Below, in pieces: positions 11,176-23,811 of a stretch of DNA of 64,000 nt (positions within the stretch are counted from its first letter, which is position 1; each line of letters begins with the position of its first letter). The notes under the pieces were generated by a model that was given only the letters and a program-made list of their open reading frames with translations, was not told the origin of the DNA and searched no databases. Position numbers and translations under genes: made by a program. The stretch comes from Vitis vinifera (taxonomy: Eukaryota > Streptophyta > Magnoliopsida > Vitales > Vitaceae), in NCBI RefSeq assembly GCF_030704535.1, contig NC_081807.1, positions 3,451,001-3,515,000 on the forward strand, read 5' to 3'.

Positions 11176-12290
11176 AGATTCTTTATCCAAATTACCCTTT
11201 TCATTGTGTTTCTTTATGCTGTGACCTGAATGTTATATGTTGCTAATAAAGTTATTCCAAACTTTCTACCCTAACAAACAGGGTTCAATCCTACCCAAGA
11301 CCACTAAAAAGGTTCAAATTCTTATACACAAAACAAAATAGGGAAGGGAAGGAATTTTAGAAATATTAAGGTCCATTTGAAACGAAACAGGGAGAGGATT
11401 AATCGTTGGTTGATGTTCCTTTTCTACCCCCTGTGACATTCTTGTGTAGAATGACTTTTGGACTGATCCTTTATATTTTTGCATTATCCTAGTAGGGCTG
11501 TTGTAGTTCAGTGAATTGTGACCATTTGAGAACCAGAACATCATAGATGAGGACAAAGGATACAAAGCTTTTAGTCGTTAATAACGGCTATATTCAAATA
11601 TTAAAAGACTTTGGAAAACTTTAGTTTCATCTTTAAGACAATGTCAAGCATTAAAGAACTTTACAAAAGGATAGTCTTCCTTTCCTAAGAGTTCTCCTTC
11701 ACCTCTCTATTCATTTCATAAGCTCCAAAATGAATACTTTACTCTTCCAATTGCGAACAAAGTTTTCTTGCCAACTGATAAAACTGTAAACCTCCTTAAC
11801 GATAACTATCATAGTTGTGATTAATAATGATAAGACGCTGATTTATGTACGTAAATCGGGCACGTGGAAAGTAGCTTTCCGCTTAGTTGATGGGTGATAT
11901 TATCATACTATGAGTTTGTTTTATGGTTTAAAACTGATATGAATTTGAAATGGGACAACTCTTTAATGTAAAGAAGGCCTAAGCTACTTTTAACCGATTC
12001 TGAGCTCTCAGCATCTGACATGAGGTTAGATGTGAAGGGCCCAGATACCTTTGGGCAATGAGACCTTTTTCTTATGCGTTGTTGATATGATTTTTGCTTG
12101 CTTATTCACACAGGACTTGCGTAGGATGTCTGAAGCATGAATTATCTCATGATTCAGCTGGAAGATAGCTCTAAAAAAGAAAAGAAAGAAATTCTGGCTC
12201 ATTGTCTAATCATGGGTCTCAATCTACATGCATTATTCTGTACCAAAAGAGAACCAAGAGGTCCACCAGTGGGCTCGTGCTCTCTGTCCT

Positions 12291-12592
12291 TCACTGGAAT
12301 GCTGGTAGTTGTCTCTTAGGTGTATCCAACACAGGGACAAGTTGTGCCACTGGATTAGTACGTTGCATTTCTTCTTCAGTAACACTTAATTTTTGTGGCA
12401 ATTCTTGCAAATCCCAATCATAGTATGTGGCACTGGTGTACTTTTGGATTATTTTGTCTTTCAACTGATTACAAGGGTAGTTTAGTCCTCGAAACAGTTA
12501 TATGACCAGCACCAGCAAGGATATCAGAAAAGAGTAATTGCAAAGGATTGCTGAATGACACCACCTTTCCTTGCCTTCATCCATCTCAACCT
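12291..12592 (-). pseudogene. Broken coding fragment of unidentified family
   Basis: On the minus strand an open frame of about 69 codons runs from about 12497 to the TGA at 12291-12293. It encodes acidic, protein-like sequence with segments such as DWDLQELPQKLSVTEEEM and AQLVPVLDTPKRQLPAFQ. Directly upstream, in another frame (about 12592-12475), is a second protein-like stretch containing NPLQLLFSDILAGAGHITV. The pair reads like one C-terminal region split by a frameshift. No start codon or conserved splice signals join them. I do not recognise the family. It may be a pseudogene end or the last exons of a gene that I cannot assemble. Confidence 0.4.
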
Positions 12593-12599
12593 AGCTCCC

Positions 12600-13392
12600 T
12601 TGCCCCACCCAACACTAAAACTTGCCTTCAACCCTAATTCCTCGGTCCCCTCCTCCATCACTATCAAACTTTTTTGGTACCTATGGTGTGAACGAGTCTC
12701 ATAATGTTGTAGTTATTATAAGATGCTAACAAGAAACAATTGAGGTCAATACGTATCGATATTATTTATAGTACGCTGCAATATACATACATTATATATT
12801 TTATGTACTTGGAGAAAAAAATCGAAAAAGAATCAGGGCGAAATGGCATATGGATTAAACTCATCCAAGAAATCGTATGATTAATGTTCCGATTCACATC
12901 TCCATCTTTAGATTGCTAGCATCAATGGGACCTGCAAAAGTGAGTTCAACCCCTTTAGATCCAACAATTCAAGGTGACATGTTCTTTTACGGTTTAGAGA
13001 AAATGTAATTGTCAGAGAAATGGAAGAGTATCTCCCCCTATTATCCAACGACACTATAATTTTATTCTTTCTGATTAGGCATTAGAACCGTTGATTTTGT
13101 CTGAACTTGTGAATCATAAACAGTTAGATGTCTTGAACAAGTCCTAATGCATAATTCCTTTAGTAGCTTTTTCTTTTTGGAAGAACAGTATATGGAATAT
13201 ATGGTCATTCAAAAGATATATAGGAGGAAAAAAGACAGTAAAAAGAAAGATCCTTATAAGCAATTTCTTCATTTTTTTAAAAAAAACCAGAGATAGGACC
13301 TGACCAGCCCTCCAGTGCTGAGCGTTTGTGGGTCTCTTTATGGTCTCTATCATCTATATTTTAATCCATTTGCGTCATTTGTTACTTTATTA
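12600..13392. other. Intergenic; downstream flank of the bHLH gene
   Basis: The side next to 13393 is the expected 3' UTR of the minus-strand bHLH gene. The rest is unremarkable sequence with no supported coding exon. The alternative bHLH C-terminal reading described in the findings would use bases just below 13393. Confidence 0.45.
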
Positions 13393-15415
13393 TCAGAACA
13401 TTGACAAGACATTTTGATTGTATTTACCTGTAAATGCTGCCTGAGATGGGAAGGACATTAATCTTCCTTGATGAAATTCTGGGCCGTAAAGGTTTTGTAA
13501 ATCAGCATCCCAGGTTGAAGAGGGCTGGATTTGCTGTAAAGCAAGCGGTCTATGTGAGAGACGATACCAAAAGAGAAAAGAAATGTCTACACTAGTGAGA
13601 GACCAAGTATGGGAAATTTACAGTGAAGCAGGAGTCCAGAAAAGTATCAGGGATTGATACTGGGGCGCTTATGGTTCTGCGGAGCGCGATTTCTGCGGGA
13701 TTTATTCCCATTTCCACCCCACATGTAGCCACTTGTTGTATTGGATCATAGTGAAGATATGAAGGGTTAGTCATTTCTGATGACATTCCGATGGTTGGAA
13801 AATTGGCTGCACAAGCAGGAAACACCTGTTGACATAAAAGCAAATGACAGTTAGAAATTAGAACAAACAGGAGAATCATGAAAAACTAGCATGTTTGCAT
13901 GGATTTACTGATTTTTAGGTTCCCTCACCTCTTTTGCTAGGAAGTTGTCGATGTTGAAGTCAAGTCTGGGATTCACAGCTGCTAGTTTCATGGATAGAAA
14001 CTGTTTACAAAGTGGTTCGATAATTAGACTGAATTCAGCAACATGGAGATATATGTGTATCTATATTTTGTGTATTAAGATTGATGAGTCTGTGGCCCTG
14101 TACCTCTACTTGTCGTTGAAGAGATTGTACATAATTGATGATTTCATCGAGCATTCCGGCCTTCCCTGTGATCTTGTTGCATCCCGGAACTAAATCTTGC
14201 AGATATTTCATTCTCTCGCTGATTTTCTCCCTTCTCACCTACACAGGGCACACACAACATAAGTTAGATAAACTACTCAAGAGAAGGTAAACTATGCGGA
14301 AAATCGTTTATGAACTTGCTACTTACTCTTTCGGCCAGGCTGTGGCTGTCAGTGGCCTGGCCTCGCCGTGCTCGAACATGAATGTAGTCGGGTTTTTGAA
14401 CTTCTGAAACCTTTGAAGTATCTGCTGATGTTTCTCTATTGTTGTTGTTGGTGGTGGTGGTGGTTGCGGTGGTTGTAGTGGTGGTGGTGCTGTTTTTGTT
14501 ATTGTTTGCCTCAGTGATCTTGGACTCCCCATCCTCTGCACATCCCTTAATCCTCTTATCTTTGGTTTCCTCTTCTGCAACAACCTGAACAGACCCAGTT
14601 TTTGATGAGCAAGTTGAGTGATTTGTGAAGTGAACAAAGGCAATGGGGCCTTAGATGGATGTAAGTGAATGACAGAGCAGAAACAGAGTTGTGGAGACCA
14701 TACAGGACAAGACGGGAGAATTGAGTCATTTTGAGAGACAAGAAATGAGTGAAGAGAAGGTAAAAAGGAACTGAAAAATCTATACTTTCCGGGCTTGTTT
14801 CAGAGAAAAACCAAATGATCAAACCCTCCAAAGGTTTAGACAACAGAAGAAGCATACCTTTGGGCTCTGCACCTTATCAGCCTTTCTCTTCTTGAAGCTC
14901 TCTCTTCCGACCGCCGAAGCTATCTTCTCTGGCAAAACAGACTCCCGAACTTTAGCCTCCGCCGCCGCTAGTGGGCAACTGGAGGTTCTCGAAGTAGTAT
15001 GATTCATCTCAAACCCCGAGCAATTCAGTATTCCTGCAGACTCAAATCCTGCGTTCTCCACATTAAATCCGGTTCCGGGCATCGTCAATTTCCCAAACTC
15101 CGGCCACACATTTTCCAAACCGGGGTCCGCCTTCACCGCCCGGCCCAACAAGTCCCCGACGCCCGCTGAGTCACCGTTGATCAACCCATGAAACTGCTGA
15201 GCTTGTCCAACCTGACCACCCATGGAAAACATACTAAACTCATTTCCACCAAAATAGCTCTGCTGTTGCTGCTGCTGCTGCTGCTGAAACTGCTCTTGCT
15301 GCCACTTCATCCGGACTCTCTGCCTCTCGAAAACAGTCATGTCGGTACCGTTTCCGGCAACATTCCCTGACGTACTTAGGCAGTGCAGCATCTCCGGCGA
15401 CGCCATGTTCATCAT
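13393..15415 (-). CDS. bHLH transcription factor, CIB1/bHLH63-like, six exons
   Basis: This is a nuclear DNA-binding transcription factor. Minus-strand exons are 15415-14858, 14584-14327, 14238-14104, 14000-13929, 13825-13622 and 13533-13393. Junctions are GT-AG and in phase, giving 455 residues. The N-terminus carries a glutamine run (CAG/CAA repeat, plus-strand 15261-15287). Exon 2 has a threonine/asparagine-rich linker. The basic region shows the H-E-R pattern (His267, Glu271, Arg275) that predicts binding to G-box CACGTG, and is split by the exon 2/3 junction. Helix 2 contains [19 protein letters not shown], a form I associate with the CIB1/bHLH62/63/78 group; in Arabidopsis CIB1 interacts with cryptochrome 2 and promotes flowering. 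The extreme C-terminus is uncertain: I used the unspliced reading ending near SMF, and homologs usually have one further small exon. Confidence 0.9.
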
Positions 15416-15439
15416 TAACCACCCTTGCTATCCTACGCA

Positions 15440-16010
15440 GTGTGCTTTCCTAGTACAAATTTGGTGCTTTAGGCAGCTATATACTCCTTCATAAGGGGTG
15501 GCGTTGCTACCTTGCGCCTATGTAAGCATGTAACCGTGTGTTTACACGGCTATTACTAACTTGCGCTTGTCGCCGGCGTTGAAGTTAGTGTGGGAGTAGA
15601 AGAGAAAAAAATAATAAGAATTGTGTAAGGCTAAAAGAGTAAGGAGGGTGGGGTATATATAAATGAAAAAAGTCACCGGAGGAGTCTGACAGCAACAACC
15701 GGATTCTGACCCTTCTCACCGGAATAAATGAGAGAGAGAAAGATAGGATCATAGGAGTGAGATAGAGGGAGGGGCAACTGGGGCAGAGAGCCATCGAATG
15801 TATCCATAACCAGAGGCCGTGGGTGATGGGCCCCACTGACATGACCGCCACGTGGGCTTGTCCAGAGGTGATCCTCAAGAAAACGGGGTTTTGGGCTAAC
15901 GGGCCCAGAACCATTCCGCTTCCGCTCACATGGTTTACCCACACGTGTCACTCTCCGGTGCCTCCCATTTGACGTGTCAGACTGATGACGTGGATCGTGA
16001 CGACCCCCCT
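15440..16010 (-). promoter_or_regulatory. Promoter and 5' UTR of the bHLH gene, with clustered ACGT boxes
   Basis: On the minus strand a TATA box, TTTATATATA, lies at about 15654-15663, roughly 240 bases upstream of the start codon. Further upstream, within about 140 bp, are four ACGT cores: a G-box CCACGTGG at about 15849-15856, and then ACACGTGTCA, TGACGTGTCA and ATGACGTGG near 15940-15995. These are classic sites for bHLH and bZIP factors. The encoded protein has the residues that recognise CACGTG, so autoregulation is possible but is only inferred. Confidence 0.6.
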
Positions 16011-18100
16011 AAAAACGGGCCTAGGGCTGCTCTCTGATTGGCACTGGGTGCCCGGTAGTTGTAGGGTATGTCAGAAAGCTTTAGGCTACCCTAACCCTCC
16101 AGAGAAGCGTGGAATCACAGCCCTCCTCCCACTAGACAGTGCTCTCCACACGCGTTGTGGGGCGTGGACTACTGCAATCATAGGATTGCATGCTTTAGCT
16201 GAAGATTCTGCGGGTGTTAGGGAAGATGTCAGTCCTAAAAATAGTATATTTTCATTTTTTTAATAATAATACAATAATACTTTCACTATCGTTATACCTT
16301 TGTCATTAATTGTCAGAATCATATATCTAACTTTCTACTTACAGCCCTAACTATCTCTACTGATTACATAAACCCCCCAAAAAAAGTCCTTCCCCAAATA
16401 TCTCAAATGCATGGACTTTCCGCACAACCATCAACTCCATATTAGATTTTAGATTTGATTCTAACAAAGATTTATTCTTATTAGTCAACAACGTGATTAA
16501 CATCTATTATTGCTTAATTAATAGTCTTTATTTGACTTCAACATGATGAAAGCCCTTGAAACTCTTGGCTACATTAAAATAAAACGATGTTTCTACTACT
16601 CGAGACTGATTGATGGATTAGTTAAATGGATTTGTCAAAAAAAATTATTTGAAACTATAATTATACCGATAAGATGAAAATTGAGATGTAGTCAATTTAA
16701 GGATGATTTTATCATTTCTAAGTCTAGATTAGAATAAGACCATATGTCATTGTCATAGATAGCAGAAATTATCGACGGTCCATTTACGAGAATTTTTGTT
16801 GTGAAAGGTATTTAGATCGAGGAGAGTGAACGAAGGGGAGGGGAAAAGGGAGATATAATCAGGGGGATGGTGGGAACAAGGCCAGAGAGGATGAAGGCTA
16901 CTTCCATTATCACCTAATGGGGGCCCTATCATCAACTTCTCCAAATTCTTTTCCTCTACTTTATTAGTAAGCCTCTCTTTGCTTTCTTTCTCTCACTTAC
17001 TCACTCTCAATTCCATACATTCACACATGACTCAATACCAAAACTAAAGGCAAATGGGGCCTCTCTTTCTCTATCCTACTTTTTCAATCACTTTCTCTGT
17101 GGGCTTCATCCCCAGAAAACTACCCCCTACCCCTATCCATTTCTCCTTTTCTTTGCTTTGTGTTTTTCTTCTCCTTTCTTTACATAAAGACAATGTATTT
17201 CTATCTTTAATGCTTCTTCTTTCCTTTTTAAGTATAATACTACCTTATATAGAGATTTATTGTACAAATGTATGGTATCAAAGTATGTCCACTTTGGTCA
17301 TTTTGGAACTGCATGGAAATTTGGGCAAGTGAGGTTTTGTTTCTTGCTTTTTTTTTTTTTTTTTCTTTTATATATGTATAATTTTGTTCTTTATCAAACG
17401 TTCAAAGGCAACAATCATGATAGTTTTGAGCACAATGGTATTAATTTGTCAAGAAAAATTAAATGTGTGGGGTGTGCTCCAAAAATATTCAAGAAAAATG
17501 CTTTAAAAAAAATTCTCATTTTGATTTTACTATGAAAAATATCAAATATAATTAAAATTAATTATAAGTTTATAACATTTTACATTATTAATTATTTACA
17601 TAAAAAATAAATGAAACGGGTCCAAAATAAAATATAAAAATATTTTATTGACGTTAAATTTATTATTCATATATATATATAACTTTAAAAATAAACTTCC
17701 CTAAAAGTTATGAATGAAACAAATAATCTTGACATTATATCAAATGAAAGACATCATTTTCCATTTGAATATCTCATGCCCATTCTCTCCTAGATTCTAT
17801 GGATTTGATTTTTTTTATTTTACACTGAAATTAAGAAGTTGAAAATGATTCCTCCCTGAAATCTATGAGCTCATATGTTTCAATGCCCATGGATTGTGCA
17901 GAGAATGTGGTCCAATGAGGTTCAACCACACCAAATCAGAGAGGAAAATAAAAAGGGGGGAGGAATAGGGGTTTGTGAATGGTGGGTGTGCAGTCCAAAA
18001 TTCAATGCAAAGGCATTTGTCAGCATATGAGGAAGGTGTTGCAGAAACACAGGGACGAACCACTCATTGACATTGAAATAGTTTATTCGTATATGGAGTT
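16010..18100. other. Gene-free sequence with complex islands
   Basis: There is a relatively GC-rich stretch up to about 16200 and a pyrimidine/purine-asymmetric island at about 16790-17200. AT-rich sequence follows (17500-17720), then a more complex island at about 17850-18100. The open frames are short and have no domain. The islands could be distal regulatory DNA, but the sequence alone does not show it. Confidence 0.4.
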
Positions 18101-18104
18101 AGTT

Positions 18105-18107
<3 letters not shown>

Positions 18108-18153
<46 letters not shown>
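18108..18153. repeat. (CT)23 microsatellite
   Basis: A perfect dinucleotide run of 46 bases. It lies beside a CT-rich island (about 18285-18520) that could be a transcript leader, but no coding frame with a known domain follows. Confidence 0.97.
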
Positions 18154-18156
<3 letters not shown>

Positions 18157-18159
18157 CTT

Positions 18160-20220
18160 ATCTTTGATGGATAAATGAAAATAAAAATAAAATAATGGAG
18201 GAGAGATTAGAGATACATTGGAAGAAGATAGATAGGTAGATCATAGAGCATCATTGCAGCAGCAGATCCAAGGGAGAGGTCAAGCCCCAAGCCAAGCCTC
18301 CCCTTCTACCTTCTCCTCTCCTCTCCTGATCTCCCCCTATTAAAGAGAGACATCTCCAGAGACTCCTCTTCTGTCTCATACTCCATTCCCTTGCCTTCCC
18401 ATTTCTAATCATTACATTTACCGACTCAAACTATGGGCTCCCTTCTCTCTTTTAATGCTTCTTCCTCTCTCTTCACACATGCATCTCCACTTCTTTCTTC
18501 ATCTCTAAGGCCCCATTTCGTACATTTCTTTTTTCTATCAAAATCTTTCTCCTCTTCTTCTTTATTTACTTATTTTGTTTTTTTATGTCATAGAGGAGAA
18601 GGAGAGGAAGGAAAACTCGTAGAAAAGAACTTTAAGGTATATTTGGTTTCTAAAAAATATTGAAGAAAATAATTTTTTTTATATTTTTATAATAAAAATG
18701 TTACTTTTTTTTTTTTTAAATAAAGAACCAAAATAGCTTTTTAAAACTCTAACATAATTATACAACTTCAAATACAATTCCACATACTAAATTTCTTACA
18801 TGGGATTGTATGCTATATTCTTTCTAGTGTATTAGATCTTTTTCTTAGAGTTGGTTTGTGAATAATTTTTTGATATAATATCTTTCTCTTTTTTTTTTTT
18901 TTTTTGGATAGTCATTTAAATGTTTGGTTCTTAAAAAAAATGAAAAATAAAATAAAGAAAAGAAAATAGAAATTAAAAATAACATGAAAAAAGAAAAAAT
19001 ATTTAAAATTAATAAATTATTTTTATATGTTTTTTCAAATTTATTCTCCTTATTTTTCCTCTTATTCATATAAAAAAACTAAATAATTTTAAAATACATA
19101 CACAAAAATTACCTATGTTTTTATCTATGTTAGGTAAGATAAAAAATATCTTTTAGAAAATTTATTATAAAGAATTTTTAAAATTTTTAAAATTTCTCCA
19201 AAACTCTTAATTTGTATTACGAAATAACGAAAATAGATAATAAGAAAAAACATAGAATAAGAATATATAGATTTACATGGAAAACCTAAAAGGAAAAAAT
19301 CATAGGTAAAGAAAAAGAAAATCCATTATACCAAAAAATTGGTATAAGGGGGAGAATTGTGAACGGTTAGAGAAGAAACATAATCATCATCATAACCCTA
19401 AAAATATACATTATACATAGGCGAGAATAATAAACAAAGTAGGTCCATATCGCGAGAGCGAAGCCTCTGCACCCTCATTGAGATCTATGGTGGGTTACGG
19501 GGTCGGGCTTATTCATATCAAGTTGGACTAAAGAAAATTCAGGTCACCAAACTCTAACCATTTGAAAATAAATATCTTCCTTAAATAGATTTTAAATAAT
19601 TATATTTTTAAATAAATATTTTAATACTTTATACTAAATGGGCGTTCATTAAATATGTTTAAAATCGTTTAAAATCATACCTCACTTGGGAGGACGTGAC
19701 CTATGTACATTGAATCGCGTGACATCTAATGATCTTATAAGAAATCCATATTAATATTCTTAGTTTTATTATTTTTGTTTTTTCTCATAAATAATGTTGT
19801 GGGATTCTTGGGAAATTGCTCTTCTACCCATCAGATCATTCATGGATACTTTTTCTTTTTCTATTATATCTATATACTTGAATTTATTAATTTGGTTCCA
19901 TAATAATAATAATAATTAGACAGAAAATATTTCAGAAATTTTCATTTGCCTTGGTGTCTGCTGCTCACAGTGGCACGTGTCCTAATAAAATGTGTGATTA
20001 AAATTTTAATATTTTAAAAATAATATAGGTATTTTAAAATTAAGATATAATTTCATTCTAAGAATTATTTGGACTTATAAAAAACATTTTTTGAAGAAAA
20101 ATAAATACTAATTAATTTGGATATTGCTCAGAACATTTATGCATGCATGACTTTGGAACTTGAAAATTATTTTTTGCTAAATCAATAATTAAAGAAAACT
20201 ATAGCATAGATGGGGAAAGA
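18160..20220. other. Gene-free, mainly AT-rich sequence
   Basis: After a CT-rich island (about 18285-18520) the sequence becomes AT-rich. The words 'atttggtttctaaaaaat' (about 18640) and 'tgtttggttcttaaaaaa' (about 18920) match the ends of the small foldback elements described at 21.2 and 29.1 kb. The stretch probably includes remnants of that family. No gene was found. Confidence 0.4.
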
Positions 20221-21200
20221 AAAGATTATTTTTTTTTAAAGAAAATAGCAAATGAAATAATGAATGGTAGACCAAAGGAAGGGCACAGGCCTATACCCTC
20301 CATAGCTAGGGAGACACTGCCCAACAAAATTGAAGAATTTTCCTCTTAGGGCCAGGCAAGAGGTGGGTGGGACCATGAAAGGGTATAATCTCAAAGGGCA
20401 TACAGACCCATCTGCCCATCTCAAAGGGCACTTCTTCCCAGCTGGGGTTGGCCCTTTTGTTGTGATTTCAGACTTCTCAGGCAAAAAAGTGTATGAAAGC
20501 TATGTATCAATACTCCACTCTTTCTAATTATTATTAATTTTCTCTTCCTTTATTTCATTTTCTTGTGTACTTTTCTTGGTAAAATGTCAAAACCAGCCTG
20601 CTGGATCACATTAGCTTTTATTCCTACCCATCTCCAAAAAGGCAATTCATTTAAAGGCATTACATTGATGTGCCAGACTTTTATTTATGTATTGCAAAAA
20701 ATAAAACATTCTTCTTTTATGTCCACCTTAAATTTAAATTTAATAAGAATTTTATTGATAATATAAGCATTAAGTATCCATTGTGGATATATATATTTTT
20801 TGTTTTAAATAGTAATAATTTTTATATGAGATGAATTTTTAGAGGCTTATATTAAAAAAAAAAATTACACTGAAAAAAAAAATAACGATTTTAAAAATTG
20901 TTTAAAAAAAATTAAGGTATAAAAAATTTTTAGTGCCTCAAAATTTTAAAAATTTTGAAAATGTCTTCTAAAGATATAAAGTAAATTTAGATTTTTTTTT
21001 ATAAAATGTTTTAATTTTATATTATTTTTTTTAATTTTACTTAAAAAAACCCAAAAAATGTACATTAAATTGTTTCATATTTAATAGAACTTTTATATAT
21101 GAAGAATTTTTTCACTAAAAATCAAAATTTTAATTTTAAGTTTTATTTATAAAATATTATTAAAAAATGCAAATATATTATAAAATTTTAATTATGATGA
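20220..21200. other. Gene-free; short complex island then AT-rich DNA
   Basis: A complex island at about 20240-20490 contains a short direct repeat of 'atctcaaagggca' (20389-20402 and 20419-20432). The remainder is AT-rich with long A/T tracts. No coding exon could be supported. Confidence 0.4.
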
Positions 21201-21204
21201 TGAG

Positions 21205-21485
21205 AATATGTTTGGTTCATAAAAAATTTAAAGAAAAATGCCGAAGGAAAGAAAAAAAAAACTCAATAAATTAATTTTTATTTATTAATTCAAATTTATT
21301 TTACTTATTTCAATTTTTTTATATAAAAATTAAATAATTTAAAAATGCATAACTTTCTGATTATTTTTTAATGTATTTAATTTTTAAAATTTTTAATAGT
21401 AAATCAAACATAAGAAAATAATTTTTTTTAAACATTTTTTTCATTAAAATTTTCTTGGAATTATTTTGGTTTTTGAAAAACAAAA
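21205..21485. mobile_element. Small AT-rich foldback element (MITE-like)
   Basis: The left end reads 'tatgtttggttcataaaa' and the right end 'ttattttggtttttgaaaaac'. The left-end word and the interior ('aaagaaaa', 'aataaattaatttttatttattaa') match the 29.1-kb element in order. The inverted terminal match is weaker here than at 29.1 kb, so the boundaries are approximate. Confidence 0.4.
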
Positions 21486-21489
21486 AAGG

Positions 21490-23800
21490 TTAAAGCAATG
21501 ATTCTATTATTTTTGTGAATGTAAATTGTTTTATATTTAATAAAACTTTCATATTAATATTACCTTTCCAAATCATGGTTTTAGTGTCTATTAGTGCATG
21601 TTAGGCAATGAAATCTAGAAATTTAGATGAAAAAGGAAAGAGAAAGAATGATGATTAGGGAATTGAGGATAAGGAAGGAGACATATGGAGGAGAAATGAT
21701 TCTTGCTTTTTAGAGGGGGATGGTTGGGTGCATGAATCAGTAGGAAATGAGTCAATAAGCAAAAAGGGGAGGTCAAAGACATGATTTTTATATGTCAGAT
21801 TGCAATAGCAAAGACAAGTTTCATGTCCAAGCATCATCTTCCCCAAACCAACATACCCACTCTTCCTACAAATTTTCCTTTGATAAAAACAAAAATCAAA
21901 AGGGAACTCAATCCTTATTCAATCTTTCTTCTTGCCCCTCAACTCCCTTTTCCACTCTGGTCCAATTCCTCCTTCCCCACATTTGCATGTGCCTCTAGCT
22001 TCTGTTCTAAAGTTCACAACCAACCTTCAAGATTGGGCTGCAGTTTGGCTTTACTCTACTCAAATCTTGAAGCCATGAGGCATGATGGAGTTCTGAGATC
22101 TACCTCATTAGAATAAGAAAAAAGTATACATTTTTGTAGGGAATTGTTCTTCTACTTGCTTATTTGAATTGAGAGTAATGTGGGTCTAACTTCTTCAAAA
22201 TTCAATGCTGACTATTGCTTGTTCTTGTTTGGAGGAAATGGTCAAAAATTTGCCTCCTCACAAAGTTGCATTTTTGAAGTGATCATACCATAAGATCTAT
22301 GGAATGTGGTATTCCAATTTTGAAAAGAAATACAGTGTGTGATGGTATATATGTGGGAGCAGGAAGATGAGAAGAAATACTCTTCTTTAACATTTATTTG
22401 GGGCCAATTGCTTCAACTTTTGAAAATTTTGTACTAGAAATTCTTATTGCTTTGGGATTTTAATATTTTATCCTTCAAAAGTGAAAAAGGCCCACAATTC
22501 CTTTTCTTCATTTGCAAGGTAAAATTGGGAAATAAAAAACCATACTACAAAATTTTGTACAATATACTTTAATGACACATCCACCATAGCTTGACGGGAA
22601 CTTTAGGGAAGAAAAAGGCCAAAGGGAGCATTTCACAATTTTCCAACTGGCTTTTCTTAGTGACCACTGAAAATTCTCCAACACCCCTTTTTTGAGTGGT
22701 GTGGCACAGTACCCTAAAGACCATTTCCATCCACCAGTACCTTCATCCATTAGACCCTAAAAAAGGGTCCTAAAAGCCAACCCCATTTGAGATGCTTCAT
22801 CAACCAACTCCAATGCCTAGTCCTAGTCCAAAAGCAAAAGCCTAAAAGAGAAGTTACCCCTCATTCTGGCCTTGATAGCTATGTTACCCTGCTGTCCCTT
22901 TCTAGTTGAAGTTTGTTTGGAATTGGAGTTGGGTGATGATGTAAAACTAAAGGAAATTGGAGAGACAGCCTCACATGAAGTTTCAGAGGTAACCCATTAT
23001 GTACAAGGACATGAAGAGCCTAAATTCATGAACTTCATATGGTTGAAGGGAGGTTATCATAGTGAAATTTAAGGCATCTTTAGGCATTTTTTAGAGTTAG
23101 GAGGTTTGATTTTCCAATTCATAAGCCCATATGGGGTGTGTCCCCATTTCTTTTAGCCACCGAAACCAGTACATCTTCTTACCATTACACTATTTTCCTT
23201 GTATGCTCCAACTCATTCTTGCCTTGTGTCCCCCCAAGACCCTTTATACCTACCGAGGATCGATAGTTGTCGACTCATTATTCATCGCTCCTATCTCTCT
23301 ATTATCATCACCTCTATTTCTAAAGCATAAATTTTTTTATAATTTGGATGATAATGAGGATTTAATACTGCATAGGTCATGGTAGTGATTGCTTCTGAGG
23401 GGTCTTCATGGGGCCAAAGACAATCCTTGACATTAATTTGAGGTAGGATTTTTTTTTTTTTTTCAATATATAGTTTAAACTCCTATTTGTCATGGAAATC
23501 ATATACAACTCAAAAAAGTTATTGCATGAGAAGAAGCAGTAAGCTTCAATGCCAACCACTGACCACAAGTATATATCATACACCTTGGCATGTCCCCAAA
23601 TTAGGCTAGCCTTCACACCCTTCCCTATTGTCTTCCAAACATGAATCAGAAATAACATTAATATGATGTCCCATGGAGAGCATCATCAAAAGGACAGTGG
23701 GACACTAAACTTGGAGAATTGAAGCTTGAAGATGATGGAAAGTGGGGGGGTGGTACCACTTTATAATTATAGAAGTTGTGCAAAGTTTATTGATCATGAC
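21490..23800. other. Gene-free, non-AT-rich intergenic sequence
   Basis: Several hundred bases at a time (about 21600-22120, 22200-23140, 23380-23760) have mixed composition. They lack long open frames, known protein motifs or snoRNA and tRNA signals. Candidate regulatory or long non-coding RNA sequence cannot be told apart from neutral DNA by eye. Confidence 0.35.
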
Positions 23801-23811
23801 ACATGTGATTA

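Noticed and set aside
11278..11300. 'gggttcaatcctaccc' resembling a tRNA T-arm
   Set aside because: No acceptor stem, D-arm or anticodon arm could be built around it.
15585..15951. Minus-strand frames of 119 and 92 codons upstream of the bHLH start
   Set aside because: They overlap the promoter and 5' UTR with its TATA and ACGT boxes and encode no recognisable domain. A short upstream frame cannot be excluded, but nothing supports it.
15985..16263. Plus-strand 92-codon frame
   Set aside because: The GC-rich promoter side of the bHLH gene is open by composition. No motif, and no splice or promoter context was found.
18433..18663. 76-codon Ser-rich frame after the CT-rich island
   Set aside because: Resembles a transit peptide only by composition (Ser/Phe/Leu from CT-rich DNA), and the end runs into transposon-like sequence.
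20236..20527. Overlapping frames on both strands in a complex island
   Set aside because: Neither frame has a domain, splice partner or promoter. It was kept only as part of a gene-free region.
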